Positions 14,719 through 23,011 of a stretch of DNA of 64,000 bases are shown here, piece by piece; position 1 is the stretch's first letter; the number at the start of each line of letters is the position of its first letter. This stretch comes from Bacillota bacterium. Its GTDB lineage: Bacteria; Bacillota; Clostridia; Christensenellales; Aristaeellaceae. The notes under the pieces are model-generated. The model was not told where the DNA came from. It saw only the letters and a program-made list of their open reading frames with translations, and did not search any database. The stretch lies in assembly GCA_023421395.1 (NCBI GenBank), contig JAEZTL010000001.1, positions 1 to 64,000 on the forward strand. The letters run 5' to 3'. A program made the position numbers and the translations under genes.

Positions 14719-15777
14719 TCAGGAAAGCTCGAACTCGATTCTGACCGGATTGTGATCCGAGAACTGAAAGTCCAGCGGCAGCGTACGTACGGACTTCAGC
14801 GTAAGGTTGGGCGACAGGATGAAGCCGTCGATCACATAGGTCTGCATGTCCGGGTCCGCCGCGTCGTAAGGCCTGTCGTTCAGGCGGCAGGTGGGCGTGG
14901 CGTCGTCCGAGGCGAAGGTCCAGCCCGGCAGGATCGACGCGTCCACATCCCCCGGCACGTAAGCGCCCGCGACCTTGAGCGGATACTTCTGCCGGTCGAC
15001 GCCGGGCAGCCACTGGTTGAAGTCGCCGCCCGCCACCACGTAATTGCCTTTTTCGTATTCGCCCGTCAGATAGTTCACCAGCGCCTTTGTCTGCGCCGCC
15101 TTGCCTTCGCCGGTATCGTAGGCCTCCAGGTGCAGGTTGACCACCACCAGATCTTTGCCCGTGCCCTCGACGGGGATGCGCGTCGCCAGCAGACAGCGTT
15201 TGAGGTTGCAGGTGGAGAGCGGCCAGGAGAAGGGGGAGGGCAGGCCGAGCCGCGCCGCGTCTGACATCGACAGGTTCGAAAGCGTCATGATGCCGCTGTC
15301 TACCTTGCCGATGGGATTCGTGACCGGGATCGGGACAAAGGGGCAGAGAAAGTTCCGAGCGAAGGCGGCCTCGCCGCCGATGGCGCCGGAGAGCGCGGCG
15401 ACCTCGTCCACGGAGAAGGACCGCCTGGAATTCTGGTCCACCTCCTGGAGCAGCGTCAGGTCGCTCTCCTGCGCCGCGAGGGCTTCGATAATCCCGGACA
15501 AGTCACGCTCGATCATGGCCTGCGAGTCCGCGCCGGTGGTCTTGCCGCCGTCGAGGAAGAAGTCGACCTCCGCGGGCAGGCCGCAGTAGCCGATGTTGAA
15601 GCTGACGGCCGAGAGCGTGTCGCCGGGACCGGGTACGCCGTCCGCGCGCCCGGAGAGGGCGACCTGTTCCTCCGCCGCCGGGCGATACTCCATGATCGTC
15701 AGATAGCCGACGCCCAGCACCGCCAAAAGGATGACACCCGCGAGGGCCCAGAGCACGATCTTCACAAACTTTTTCAT
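14719..15777 (-). CDS. Endonuclease/exonuclease/phosphatase-family hydrolase, membrane anchored
   Basis: 352-residue protein with an N-terminal hydrophobic anchor or signal (about residues 6-27) and an EEP-fold domain. Motifs seen are AVSFNIGYCG (start of fold), LTLLQEVDQNSRRS (metal-binding Glu), VVVNLHLEAYDTGEG, YVVAGGDFNQWLPG (catalytic Asp/Asn) and FQFSDHNPVRIEFE (terminal SDHxP). The family includes secreted nucleases, inositol-phosphate phosphatases and sphingomyelinases, so the substrate is undetermined; the anchor points to action outside the membrane. It lies downstream of araB on the same strand with a 31-bp gap. Confidence 0.8.
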   Translation of the reverse strand: MKKFVKIVLWALAGVILLAVLGVGYLTIMEYRPAAEEQVALSGRADGVPGPGDTLSAVSFNIGYCGLPAEVDFFLDGGKTTGADSQAMIERDLSGIIEALAAQESDLTLLQEVDQNSRRSFSVDEVAALSGAIGGEAAFARNFLCPFVPIPVTNPIGKVDSGIMTLSNLSMSDAARLGLPSPFSWPLSTCNLKRCLLATRIPVEGTGKDLVVVNLHLEAYDTGEGKAAQTKALVNYLTGEYEKGNYVVAGGDFNQWLPGVDRQKYPLKVAGAYVPGDVDASILPGWTFASDDATPTCRLNDRPYDAADPDMQTYVIDGFILSPNLTLKSVRTLPLDFQFSDHNPVRIEFELS

Positions 15778-15808
15778 GGCGCCTCCATGGGGCGGCGCTT
15801 GCCGCCCG

Positions 15809-17476
15809 CTACTTCGGTTGTTGCGCTTCCTTGATGGTCTTGAGCCGCTTCATTACGTCGTCCCCGCCGCGGCCGAACCAGTCGTGCAGCCGCGTATACT
15901 CTTCGAACAAACGGTCGTATACCCGCCGGTTTTCCGGAACCGGGCGGTATACCGCGTCCGTCAGGCCGCCCATCTCCCGGGCCGCTTCGCGAATCGAGCC
16001 GTACCCGCCCGCCTCGCGCCCCGCGGCCACCGCGCCGAACATGGCGGAGCCCAGCGCGGGCGCCTGGGCCGACCGGGCCACGCGAATCTCGCGGCCGGTG
16101 ACGTCCGCGTAAATCTGCATGAAAAAAGGGTCCTTGCGCGCGATGCCGCCGCAGGCGTAGAGGTTTTTGATGGCGACGCCGCCGCGCTCAAACGCCTCGT
16201 GAATCGTGCGCGCGCCGAAGGCAGTGGCCTCGATCAGCGCCCGGTAGATCTCTTCAGGCCTTGTGGTCAGCGTAAGCCCCACGATGAGGCCGGACAGGCC
16301 GCCGTCCACCAGTATGGAGCGGTTGCCATTCCACCAGTCCAGCGCCAGGAGGCCGGATTGGCCGGGCGCGAGGCGCGCCGCCCTGTCGCCCAGAAGCCGG
16401 TGCAGGCTGACGCCCCTTTCGCGGGCCTCAAGCGCGTCGCGCTCCGGTACGCAGGCATCCAAAAACCAGTTCAGGTGGTCGCCCGTGACCTGGTTGGCCT
16501 CGTAGCCCATCAGGCCGGGGATGACGCCGTCCTCCACCACGCCGGATATGCCCGGCACCGGGCGCTCCTCCGAGCCGACCATCACATGGCACGTGGAGGT
16601 GCCCAGAATCATGAGCATGTCTCCGGGTTCCGTCAGGCCCGCGGGAGGCAGCGACACATGGGCGTCCACGTTGGCCACCGCCACCGGTGTGCCCGCGCGA
16701 AGGCCCGTCCGCGCGGCGGCCTCCGGCGTGACCGCGCCGGCCCGGGCGCCGATGGGGAGGATAAACTGCCCCAGCTTTTCCTGCACCACGTTCTCAAGCC
16801 TGGGGTCCAGCGCCCGGAAGAAGTCCCGGGAGGGGTAGCCGTCCCGCTTGCTCCACAGCGACTTATACCCGGCGGCGCAGGCGCTGACGGCTTCGGACCC
16901 CGTCAGGAGCCACACCGCCCAGTCCGCCGCCTCGACGAAGCGGTGCGTTGCCCGGTACACGTCCGGCGCCTCGTTCAGAATCTGCCATATCTTGGGGAAC
17001 ATCCACTCCGACGAGGTCTTGCCGCCGTAGCGGGCGAGGAACGCTTCGCTCCGTTCCCGGGCGACGCGATTGATCTCGTCCGCCTCGCGCTGCGCGGCGT
17101 GGTGTTTCCACAGCTTCACGTAGGCGTGGGGATTGCCCGCCCATTCCGGCTTCAGGCACAGCGGGGTAAAGGATTCGTCCACCGGCAGCATCGTGCAGGC
17201 GGTGAAATCCACCCCCACGCCGACGATGTCCGACGCCGCCACGCCGGCCTGCTCCAACGCTTCCGGGATGACGCGGCAGAGCGCGTCGGCGTAATCCTGC
17301 GGGTGCTGCAGCGCCCAGTCCGGCGGAAGGCGCGTCCCGTCCGGCAGGGCGACATCCATCACCCGGTGGGGGTAATCCATGGCGGCGCCGGCCAGTTCCC
17401 TTCCCGTGCCGATCTCGGCCACCAGCGCCCGCGCGGACAATGTGCCAAAGTCGATGCCCAATGCGTACTTGCCCAA
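15809..17476 (-). CDS. araB: Ribulokinase (FGGY family)
   Basis: 555-residue sugar kinase. GIDFGTLSARALV opens the first actin-like fold, VGVDFTACTMLPVDE and AGNPHAYVKLWKHHAA match ribulokinase substrate motifs, and LYACGGIARKDPFFMQIYADV is the FGGY signature region. Ribulokinase phosphorylates L-ribulose to L-ribulose-5-phosphate in arabinose catabolism. The TTG at 17476 is preferred because GGGAGGG lies 7 bp upstream; the ATG at 17497 precedes that SD. No araA, araD or transporter is nearby, so it appears detached from its pathway. Confidence 0.85.
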   Translation of the reverse strand: MGKYALGIDFGTLSARALVAEIGTGRELAGAAMDYPHRVMDVALPDGTRLPPDWALQHPQDYADALCRVIPEALEQAGVAASDIVGVGVDFTACTMLPVDESFTPLCLKPEWAGNPHAYVKLWKHHAAQREADEINRVARERSEAFLARYGGKTSSEWMFPKIWQILNEAPDVYRATHRFVEAADWAVWLLTGSEAVSACAAGYKSLWSKRDGYPSRDFFRALDPRLENVVQEKLGQFILPIGARAGAVTPEAAARTGLRAGTPVAVANVDAHVSLPPAGLTEPGDMLMILGTSTCHVMVGSEERPVPGISGVVEDGVIPGLMGYEANQVTGDHLNWFLDACVPERDALEARERGVSLHRLLGDRAARLAPGQSGLLALDWWNGNRSILVDGGLSGLIVGLTLTTRPEEIYRALIEATAFGARTIHEAFERGGVAIKNLYACGGIARKDPFFMQIYADVTGREIRVARSAQAPALGSAMFGAVAAGREAGGYGSIREAAREMGGLTDAVYRPVPENRRVYDRLFEEYTRLHDWFGRGGDDVMKRLKTIKEAQQPK

Positions 17477-17511
17477 GCCGTTCCCTCCCAAATCCATGAA
17501 ACAACAAAATT

Positions 17512-17540
17512 CGACAGAAGGAACCGAAATCCCTTCTGCC
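17512..17540 (-). terminator. Hairpin between htpG and araB
   Basis: On the minus strand AGAAGG and CCTTCT flank GATTTCGGTT, about 30 bp after the htpG stop, with a short T-run (ATTTTG) beyond. A weak intrinsic terminator for htpG is likely. Confidence 0.45.
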
Positions 17541-17569
17541 GGATCTTGTGATTTTGGCCCGATCTTTCG

Positions 17570-19453
17570 TTATTCGGCCTTATCCGCCGCCATGGTCAGA
17601 AGCTGGCCGGAACGCTTGAGGAAGGCCACCATGCGCTCGGACTCCAGCGGGCTGCGGGCCATCTCGGCCAGGTCCATGATCTGCTGGGCGATCATCGTGG
17701 TGCGCTCGCCCTCCGCCGCAGTCAAAAGGTACTTGACCAGCGGGTGCCGCGCGTTGAGCACCAGCGTCTTCTGCTCGGGCATCTGGAAGCCGCCGCCGAA
17801 GGCGCGGCTCATTTCGGAGAAGCGGCGGGACTGCTCTTCCACCGTGATCATGGCGGGCAGATCCTCGGTTTTGAAGGATTCCAGCTTCAGCGGCAAATCA
17901 CTCTCGGACAGCGCCGCGCGGAACAGCGCCTCCAGCTTCTGACGTTCGCCGTCGTCGCCGCTCTCGTCCGTCAGCCCTTCCATGCCGCCGTCGACGCGCT
18001 GGAATTTGAGCCCATCGCCCACCTTGTATTCGAGGAAGCTGATGAAGTTGTTGTCAATCAGCGTGCCCAGCAGCACCACGTCCTTGCCCGCGGCCTCGTA
18101 CAGCGCCACCATTTGCGCCTGGCGTTTTTCATCGCTGGCGTAGAAGACGGTCTTGTCCTTTTCGGTAAAGTTCTTTTCCTTGTACTCCGCGAGGGTCATG
18201 AACCGGCCGTCGGCGGTCTTGAAGAGGATCGCGTCCTTGACGCGGTCGTAGAACTTCTCGTCCCGGATGCAGCCGTACTTCACGAAGGGGTGGATGTCGT
18301 TCCAGTACTTTTCATAGGTCTCGCGCTTGCCGGTGAACTCCGCCACCAGCCGGTCGGCCACCTTGCGGGTGATGTAGGCGGACATCTTCTTGACGTAGCC
18401 GTCGTTTTGCAGGAACGAGCGGGACACGTTCAGCGGCAGGTCCGGGCAGTCCACGACGCCTTTGAGCAGCATCAGAAATTCCGGAATGACCTCCTTGATG
18501 TTGTCGGCCACGAAGACCTGCTTGTTGTAGAGCTTGATGACGCCCTCGTTGGCGGAGAATTCGTTTTTGAGCCGCGGGAAGTACAGGATGCCCTTCAGGT
18601 TGAAGGGGTATTCCGCATTCAAATGGATCCAGAAGAGCGGCTCTTCATAATCATGGAACACCTTGCGGTAGAATTCCTTGTACTGGTCGTCGGTCACGTC
18701 CGCGGGGCGCACGTTCCACAGCGGGTGCACGTCGTTGACGGGCTGCTCCGCGGCTTCTACACGGTCGTGCTCGTGGCCGTCCGCTTCCTCGTGGCCGTCT
18801 GCTTCCTCGTGGCCCTCATCCCCGGCGGGCTTGTCCTCGCGGAGGAAAATCGGCACGGGCATGAACGCGCAGTACTTCTCCAGCGTCTCCCGCAGTTTGT
18901 GAAGGTGCAGGAACTCGTGCTCCTCCTCGGAGATGGTCAGCGTGATGGTCGTGCCCCGCTCGGTCCGGTCGGAGGGCTCCATCTTGTACTTCATGCCATC
19001 CTCGCTGATCCAGCGCACGGCCTCCGCGCCCGGCTGCCAGGAGAGCGTGTCGATGACCACCTTCGAGGACACCATGAACGCCGAGTAGAAGCCCAGGCCG
19101 AAGTGGCCGATGATGCCGCCGTCTTCGCCTTCGGATTTGTATTGCTTGAGGAATTCCTCCGCGCCGGAGAAGGCCACCTGGGCGATGAAGCGCTTGACTT
19201 CGTCGTCGGTCATGCCCACGCCGTTGTCGATGATCCTGAGGGTGCCTTCTGCCTCGCTGGCCACCACGTCCACGCGATGGTTCTCCTCCGCGGGCACGTC
19301 GCCCTTCAGCGCCAACAGCTTATATTTGGCGATGGCGTCCGCGCCGTTGGACACCAGTTCCCGCAGGAAGATGTCTTTATCCGAATACAGCCACCGCTTG
19401 ATGATGGGCATGATGTTCTGCGCGTGAATGGTGATGTTGCCGGTTTTCGACAT
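17570..19453 (-). CDS. htpG: Molecular chaperone HtpG (Hsp90)
   Basis: 627-residue Hsp90. The N-terminal GHKL ATPase motifs are LRELVSNGADAI, IIDNGVGMTDDEV and GHFGLGFYSAFMVS; the middle domain and a shortened C-terminal dimerisation domain follow. The charged linker after the ATPase domain (about residues 210-240) is unusual: a six-residue unit GHEEAD is repeated, giving an acidic, His-rich insert. The ATG at 19453 has GGGAGG 7 bp upstream. Its promoter (19491-19519) and a CIRCE operator (19527-19553) indicate HrcA-type heat-shock control. Confidence 0.93.
   Translation of the reverse strand: MSKTGNITIHAQNIMPIIKRWLYSDKDIFLRELVSNGADAIAKYKLLALKGDVPAEENHRVDVVASEAEGTLRIIDNGVGMTDDEVKRFIAQVAFSGAEEFLKQYKSEGEDGGIIGHFGLGFYSAFMVSSKVVIDTLSWQPGAEAVRWISEDGMKYKMEPSDRTERGTTITLTISEEEHEFLHLHKLRETLEKYCAFMPVPIFLREDKPAGDEGHEEADGHEEADGHEHDRVEAAEQPVNDVHPLWNVRPADVTDDQYKEFYRKVFHDYEEPLFWIHLNAEYPFNLKGILYFPRLKNEFSANEGVIKLYNKQVFVADNIKEVIPEFLMLLKGVVDCPDLPLNVSRSFLQNDGYVKKMSAYITRKVADRLVAEFTGKRETYEKYWNDIHPFVKYGCIRDEKFYDRVKDAILFKTADGRFMTLAEYKEKNFTEKDKTVFYASDEKRQAQMVALYEAAGKDVVLLGTLIDNNFISFLEYKVGDGLKFQRVDGGMEGLTDESGDDGERQKLEALFRAALSESDLPLKLESFKTEDLPAMITVEEQSRRFSEMSRAFGGGFQMPEQKTLVLNARHPLVKYLLTAAEGERTTMIAQQIMDLAEMARSPLESERMVAFLKRSGQLLTMAADKAE
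18772..18815 (-). repeat. 18-bp tandem repeat inside htpG
   Basis: Unit CGTGGCCGTCCGCTTCCT (plus strand) occurs at 18772, again at 18790 with one change, and partially at 18808. It encodes repeated GHEEAD in the charged linker of HtpG. Confidence 0.8.
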
Positions 19454-19490
19454 GTCGCTTGCCTCCCGATGATGAATTGTCTTTACCCAT

Positions 19491-19519
19491 ATTTTATGAA
19501 GCAGGGCGGCGTATGTCAA
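19491..19519 (-). promoter_or_regulatory. Sigma-A promoter of htpG
   Basis: On the minus strand TTGACA (19514-19519), a 17-bp spacer and TAAAAT (19491-19496) form a near-consensus promoter about 40 bp before the htpG start codon. Confidence 0.8.
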
Positions 19520-19526
19520 GTTAAAT

Positions 19527-19553
19527 CTGGCACTCAATAAAAGAGAGTGCTAA
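19527..19553 (-). promoter_or_regulatory. CIRCE operator (HrcA site)
   Basis: On the minus strand TTAGCACTC, nine bases, then GAGTGCCAG: the CIRCE consensus TTAGCACTC-N9-GAGTGCTAA with two mismatches in the second arm. It lies 7 bp upstream of the htpG -35 box, rather than overlapping the start site as is usual. Confidence 0.8.
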
Positions 19554-19583
19554 CAAACGGGCGCGCTTTGGCGACGCTCGTGG

Positions 19584-19611
19584 GCATAACCCGGCCCACC
19601 CGGCATACGCT
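19584..19611 (+). promoter_or_regulatory. Candidate sigma-E promoter for bofA-spoIIIA
   Basis: GCATAAC (19584-19590), a 13-bp spacer and CATACGCT (19604-19611) match the mother-cell sigma-E pattern (-35 with ATA, -10 CATACAAT) at 6 of 8 in the -10. The inferred start is about 20 bp before the bofA GTG. spoIIIA operons are sigma-E dependent in Bacillus. Confidence 0.5.
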
Positions 19612-19638
19612 GATAGTGCGTGAAGGGGGGTGAGGGCG

Positions 19639-19905
19639 GTGAGGATCCCGTGGGAGCTGGTGGTGTCGTTCGCGCTGGGACTGGGACTTCTGTATGCGAT
19701 CGGATGGCTTCTGCTGGTGCCAATGCGATTCCTCTGGCGTTTGATCGCGGGCGGCTTGATGGGGGCGCTCGCGCTGTGGCTGATCAACCAACTGAGCGGC
19801 GTCACCGGCGTTTACATCGCCATCAACCCCTTCACGGCCCTCGCGGTGGGCTTTCTGGGGCTGCCGGGGGCCGCGCTCGTGGTGGCGCTGCAGTTCCTTT
19901 TATAG
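19639..19905 (+). CDS. bofA: BofA-like inhibitor of pro-sigma-K processing
   Basis: 88-residue membrane protein with two main hydrophobic helices (about residues 8-30 and 35-55) and the C-terminal motif INPFTALAVGFLGLPG, diagnostic of BofA. In Bacillus, BofA together with SpoIVFA holds the intramembrane protease SpoIVFB inactive until the forespore signals. The GTG at 19639 is chosen because AAGGGGGG lies 8-9 bp upstream; the GTG at 19630 would abut the SD. It precedes spoIIIAA by 43 bp, behind a sigma-E-like promoter, and the window also holds sigK. No spoIVFA/FB is visible here. Confidence 0.85.
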   Translation: MRIPWELVVSFALGLGLLYAIGWLLLVPMRFLWRLIAGGLMGALALWLINQLSGVTGVYIAINPFTALAVGFLGLPGAALVVALQFLL

Positions 19906-19948
19906 GCATGCGCCGGGCGCGGGGCGCATAAAATTCAAGGAGGCCTCT

Positions 19949-20803
19949 GTGTTTGACGAATTCCCGCTGCTCAGGGACAGGCTGTCGGGCGAGGCCGATC
20001 TGACCGAGGTACGCCTCCGGGCCGGGCAGCCGATGGAAGCCCGCGGCATCGGGTGGGCGCGGCTGATCGGGCCGGGAGTCTCCCGGGAGGAGCTGGATGA
20101 ACTGGTGCTCGAGATGACCGGCTATTCGATCTACGCCTGCGAGGAGCGCATCCGGCAGGGGTTTTTCACACTGCCGGAGGGGCACCGGGTGGGGCTGACG
20201 GGCCGGTACGCCTCTGACCGGGGCGGCGTGACGGCGCTGACGGGCATCCTCGCGATGTGCATCCGCGTCGCGCGGGCGGTACCGGGGGCGGCGGACCCGC
20301 TGATGCCGCACCTCTTCGACGGGGACAGGCTGAAAAGCGCGCTGATCCTTTCGCCGCCGGGCCTGGGAAAGACGACGATGCTCAGAGACGCGGCCCGGCA
20401 GCTGGCCGGGCGCGGATACCGGGTGGCGCTGGCCGACGAGCGGGGCGAACTGGCCGCTCCGGATGCCGCAGGCATTCCGACGATGGCGCTGGGCCCCCGC
20501 TGCGACGTGGCGACCGGCGCGGACAAGGCGCAGCTGATCGAGCGGCTGGTGCGCTCGATGGCACCGGATGTCGTGGTGACGGACGAACTGGGCGGCGAGG
20601 GCGATGCGCGGGCCGTTCATGAGGCGGTCGCCTCCGGGGTCATGGTACTGGCCTCCGCCCACGCGGCAAGCCTCGCGTCCGCCCGCGCCAGGCGCGGCCT
20701 CGCCCCGCTTTTGGAAGGCGGCCTGTTTGAGGTGTTCGCGGTGCTGGGCGGCGCGCCGGGCAGGGTCGAATCCATCGCGGACGGGCTGGGGGGATGGGCA
20801 TGA
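19949..20803 (+). CDS. spoIIIAA: Stage III sporulation protein AA
   Basis: 284-residue ATPase related to secretion ATPases. It shows the Walker A loop LSPPGLGKTTMLRD (about residues 130-143), VALADERGEL, and VVVTDELGGEGDARAV as Walker B region. SpoIIIAA powers the SpoIIIA-SpoIIQ channel that joins mother cell and forespore after engulfment. The GTG start at 19949 has AAGGAGG 5-8 bp upstream. First gene of the eight-gene spoIIIA set; its end overlaps spoIIIAB. Confidence 0.93.
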   Translation: MFDEFPLLRDRLSGEADLTEVRLRAGQPMEARGIGWARLIGPGVSREELDELVLEMTGYSIYACEERIRQGFFTLPEGHRVGLTGRYASDRGGVTALTGILAMCIRVARAVPGAADPLMPHLFDGDRLKSALILSPPGLGKTTMLRDAARQLAGRGYRVALADERGELAAPDAAGIPTMALGPRCDVATGADKAQLIERLVRSMAPDVVVTDELGGEGDARAVHEAVASGVMVLASAHAASLASARARRGLAPLLEGGLFEVFAVLGGAPGRVESIADGLGGWA

Positions 20804-21300
20804 TGCTGCGTCTCATCGCGGCGGCGGTGCTCTCCGCCGCCTGCGCGCTGGCGGGCCGGTCGATGGCGAATGCCTGCCGGCGCCGCGCCGGGACGCTCCG
20901 CGCGCTGATCGAGAGCGTCGAGAAACTGCGGCTCAGCATGCTGGATAAGCTTTTGCCGCTGCGCGAGGCGCTGGGCGGCGGCCACCCGGCGATGCGCCGG
21001 GTGGCGGAGGTTATGGGGCCGGGGGGCGCGTCCGCAGCGTGGCTGCGGATCAAGGCGGACCTCACCGCCCGGGGCGGTGCGCTGGACTGCCTCACCGCGC
21101 CCGACGTCGCCGCGCTGGACGAGCTCTTTTCAGGGCTCGGTGAAAGCGGTGTCCGCGAGCAGCGCATCCTGCTCTCCGGCGCGCTGGAGGCGCTGGAGAA
21201 GCTTCGGCAGGAGGCGGAGAAGAAGGCGCGGGAGGAGAGCAAGCTTTATTCCACGCTGGGGTTTCTGGCCGGGCTGTCGCTGGCGATACTGCTTTTGTAG
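20800..21300 (+). CDS. spoIIIAB: Stage III sporulation protein AB
   Basis: 166-residue protein with an N-terminal signal or anchor helix, a helical middle (CRRRAGTLRALIESVEKLRLSM) and a C-terminal membrane helix ending LGFLAGLSLAILLL. It resembles GspF-like platform proteins of type II secretion, matching its place in the SpoIIIA channel. The ATG at 20800 overlaps the spoIIIAA TGA and has GGGGGG at proper spacing; the ATG at 20794 would touch that G-run and is a possible alternative. Confidence 0.9.
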   Translation: MMLRLIAAAVLSAACALAGRSMANACRRRAGTLRALIESVEKLRLSMLDKLLPLREALGGGHPAMRRVAEVMGPGGASAAWLRIKADLTARGGALDCLTAPDVAALDELFSGLGESGVREQRILLSGALEALEKLRQEAEKKAREESKLYSTLGFLAGLSLAILLL

Positions 21301-21311
21301 GAGGGATGCGC

Positions 21312-21509
21312 TTGAGCGTCGACCTGGTGTTCAAGATCGCGGCGATCGGGGTGCTGGTGTCCGTGCTGGCACAGGTTTTGTCCCGGGCCGGGCGCGACGA
21401 CATGGCGATGCTGACCACGCTGACGGGCCTCGTGATCGTACTCCTGATGGTTGCGAATCTGGTCAGCGACTTCTTCGCCAGCGTCAAGAGCATCTTCAAC
21501 CTCTACTGA
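21312..21509 (+). CDS. spoIIIAC: Stage III sporulation protein AC
   Basis: 65-residue protein of two membrane helices, beginning SVDLVFKIAAIGVLVSVL, with FFASVKSIFNLY at the C-terminus, as in the SpoIIIAC/AD family of the feeding-tube complex. The TTG at 21312 is selected because AGGAGG lies 7 bp upstream; an in-frame ATG at 21306 directly abuts the SD. Confidence 0.9.
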   Translation: MSVDLVFKIAAIGVLVSVLAQVLSRAGRDDMAMLTTLTGLVIVLLMVANLVSDFFASVKSIFNLY

Positions 21510-21522
21510 ACCGGGAGGGCGT

Positions 21523-21909
21523 ATGGAGGTCGTGCGGCTGGTGCTTCTCTGCGTGGCGGCGGCGCTGGTGGCGGCGATGCTGCGGGTCGACCGGCCCGAA
21601 ATGGCGGCTGCCGTGGCGATGGCGGCGGGCACGGTGGCGTTTCTGATGGCGGCGGGGGACCTCAAGGCCGTGGCCGACGCCGCGCGCACGCTGGCGTCGG
21701 GCGCGGGTGTGGCGGGGGAGTCCACGCTGGTCATGCTGCGCGCCGCCGGCATCGCGCTGATCGCGGAGTTTGGCGCGCAGATCTCCCGGGACGCGGGCGA
21801 GAGCGCGCTGGCCGGGCGGATTGAGCTGGGCGCGCGGGTGGCGCTGGCGGCGATGTGCGTGCCGCTGATCACGGGGCTGGTGACGCGCCTCGCGTCGTTG
21901 ATGCCGTGA
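21523..21909 (+). CDS. spoIIIAD: Stage III sporulation protein AD
   Basis: 128-residue, four-helix membrane protein. Segments MEVVRLVLLCVAAALVAAML and ALIAEFGAQISRDAGESALAG are typical of SpoIIIAD (the D-A-G-E-S-A-L-A loop is strongly conserved). The start follows GGGAGGG by 5-6 bp. Its stop overlaps the GTG start of spoIIIAE. Confidence 0.9.
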   Translation: MEVVRLVLLCVAAALVAAMLRVDRPEMAAAVAMAAGTVAFLMAAGDLKAVADAARTLASGAGVAGESTLVMLRAAGIALIAEFGAQISRDAGESALAGRIELGARVALAAMCVPLITGLVTRLASLMP

Positions 21910-23000
21910 AGAGGATGGCGCTGACGGCGGCGCTGGCGCTTATTATCCTGTTGGCCGCGCCGGCGGCGCGGGCGCAGTCGCTGGACGATGCGCTGAAGGC
22001 GGTGGATACCTCGGCCCTTCAGCAAGTGGCGGACGAGGCCGAGATCGACGTGGGCGCAATGCTGAAGGGCCTGGCTTCCGGCGAGATCCGCCTGGATGCG
22101 GGCGAGGCGCTCCGGCAAGCCGGGCGCATTGCCCGCGAGAAACTCTCCACCGCCGGCGTGTGGCTGATGGCGCTGTGCCTGCCGTCCATCGCGCTGGCAA
22201 TCCTGAAACGGCTCACCGGCGACGGCGCGGCCGCCCGCGCCGCGGGCACGGTATGTTACCTGGCGGCGGCGTCGGTGGCGGTGGGCATCGCGGTCCGGTC
22301 CATCGATCAGGCCCGGAGGGCGGTGGCGCTGACGATACGGCTGTGCGACGCGCTGTTTCCCGCGCTGACGGCCGTATTGGCCGCAACCGGGCGCGCGGCC
22401 ACCGCCGCGGCCTTTTCCCCGGCGGCGGCGCTGATGGGCGGGGTGCTGGGATGGGCGATCGAGCGGGTGATCCTGCCGCTCTGCGGGCTTTGCGCCGCGC
22501 TGATCGTGGCGGGCAACCTCTCGGACGACGTGCGCCTGGACGGCATGACGGGGTTGATCGGGAGCCTGTGCAAATGGGCGCTGGGGCTCAGTTCCACGGT
22601 TTTGATGGGCGTACTCAGCGTGCAGGGGCTTCTGGGCGGCGGGCAGGACGGCGCGTCAATCCGTACGGCAAAGTACGCGATAGACAGTCTTCTGCCGGTC
22701 ATCGGCGGCGATGTGGGCGACGCGCTGGAACTGGTGAGCGCCAACGCGGCGCTGATCAAGGGGGCCGTCGGCGCGACGGGGCTTGTCGTCCTGGCCGCGC
22801 TGACGGCGGGGCCGATGATCGAGCTGGCGCTGGTCATGTTCCTGACGCGCCTGGCCGCGGCGCTGACCGAACCCATCGAGGCGGGCCGCGCCCAGAAGAT
22901 GATGGCGCAGTTTTCCGAGGTGCTGGGCCTCATGGTAGCATCGGTGGCCACGGCTGCGCTGATCACGGTGCTGGTGGCGGGCGCGATGCTCCGGTTCTGA
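21906..23000 (+). CDS. spoIIIAE: Stage III sporulation protein AE
   Basis: 364-residue polytopic membrane protein. A signal peptide (cleaved near AARAQS) precedes an extracytoplasmic stretch and then about six or seven membrane helices, including VLGWAIERVILPLCGLCAAL and the conserved loop IRTAKYAIDSLLPVIGGDVGD. SpoIIIAE is the large membrane component of the SpoIIIA channel. The GTG at 21906 makes a GTGA overlap with spoIIIAD and no separate SD is visible, so translation is likely coupled; the ATG at 21915 is an alternative. Confidence 0.92.
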   Translation: MKRMALTAALALIILLAAPAARAQSLDDALKAVDTSALQQVADEAEIDVGAMLKGLASGEIRLDAGEALRQAGRIAREKLSTAGVWLMALCLPSIALAILKRLTGDGAAARAAGTVCYLAAASVAVGIAVRSIDQARRAVALTIRLCDALFPALTAVLAATGRAATAAAFSPAAALMGGVLGWAIERVILPLCGLCAALIVAGNLSDDVRLDGMTGLIGSLCKWALGLSSTVLMGVLSVQGLLGGGQDGASIRTAKYAIDSLLPVIGGDVGDALELVSANAALIKGAVGATGLVVLAALTAGPMIELALVMFLTRLAAALTEPIEAGRAQKMMAQFSEVLGLMVASVATAALITVLVAGAMLRF

Positions 23001-23011
23001 AGGGAGAGCCC

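Noticed and set aside
17744..19540. 598-residue open frame on the plus strand
   Set aside because: Antisense to htpG, composed of shadow residues; htpG has promoter, SD and motifs.
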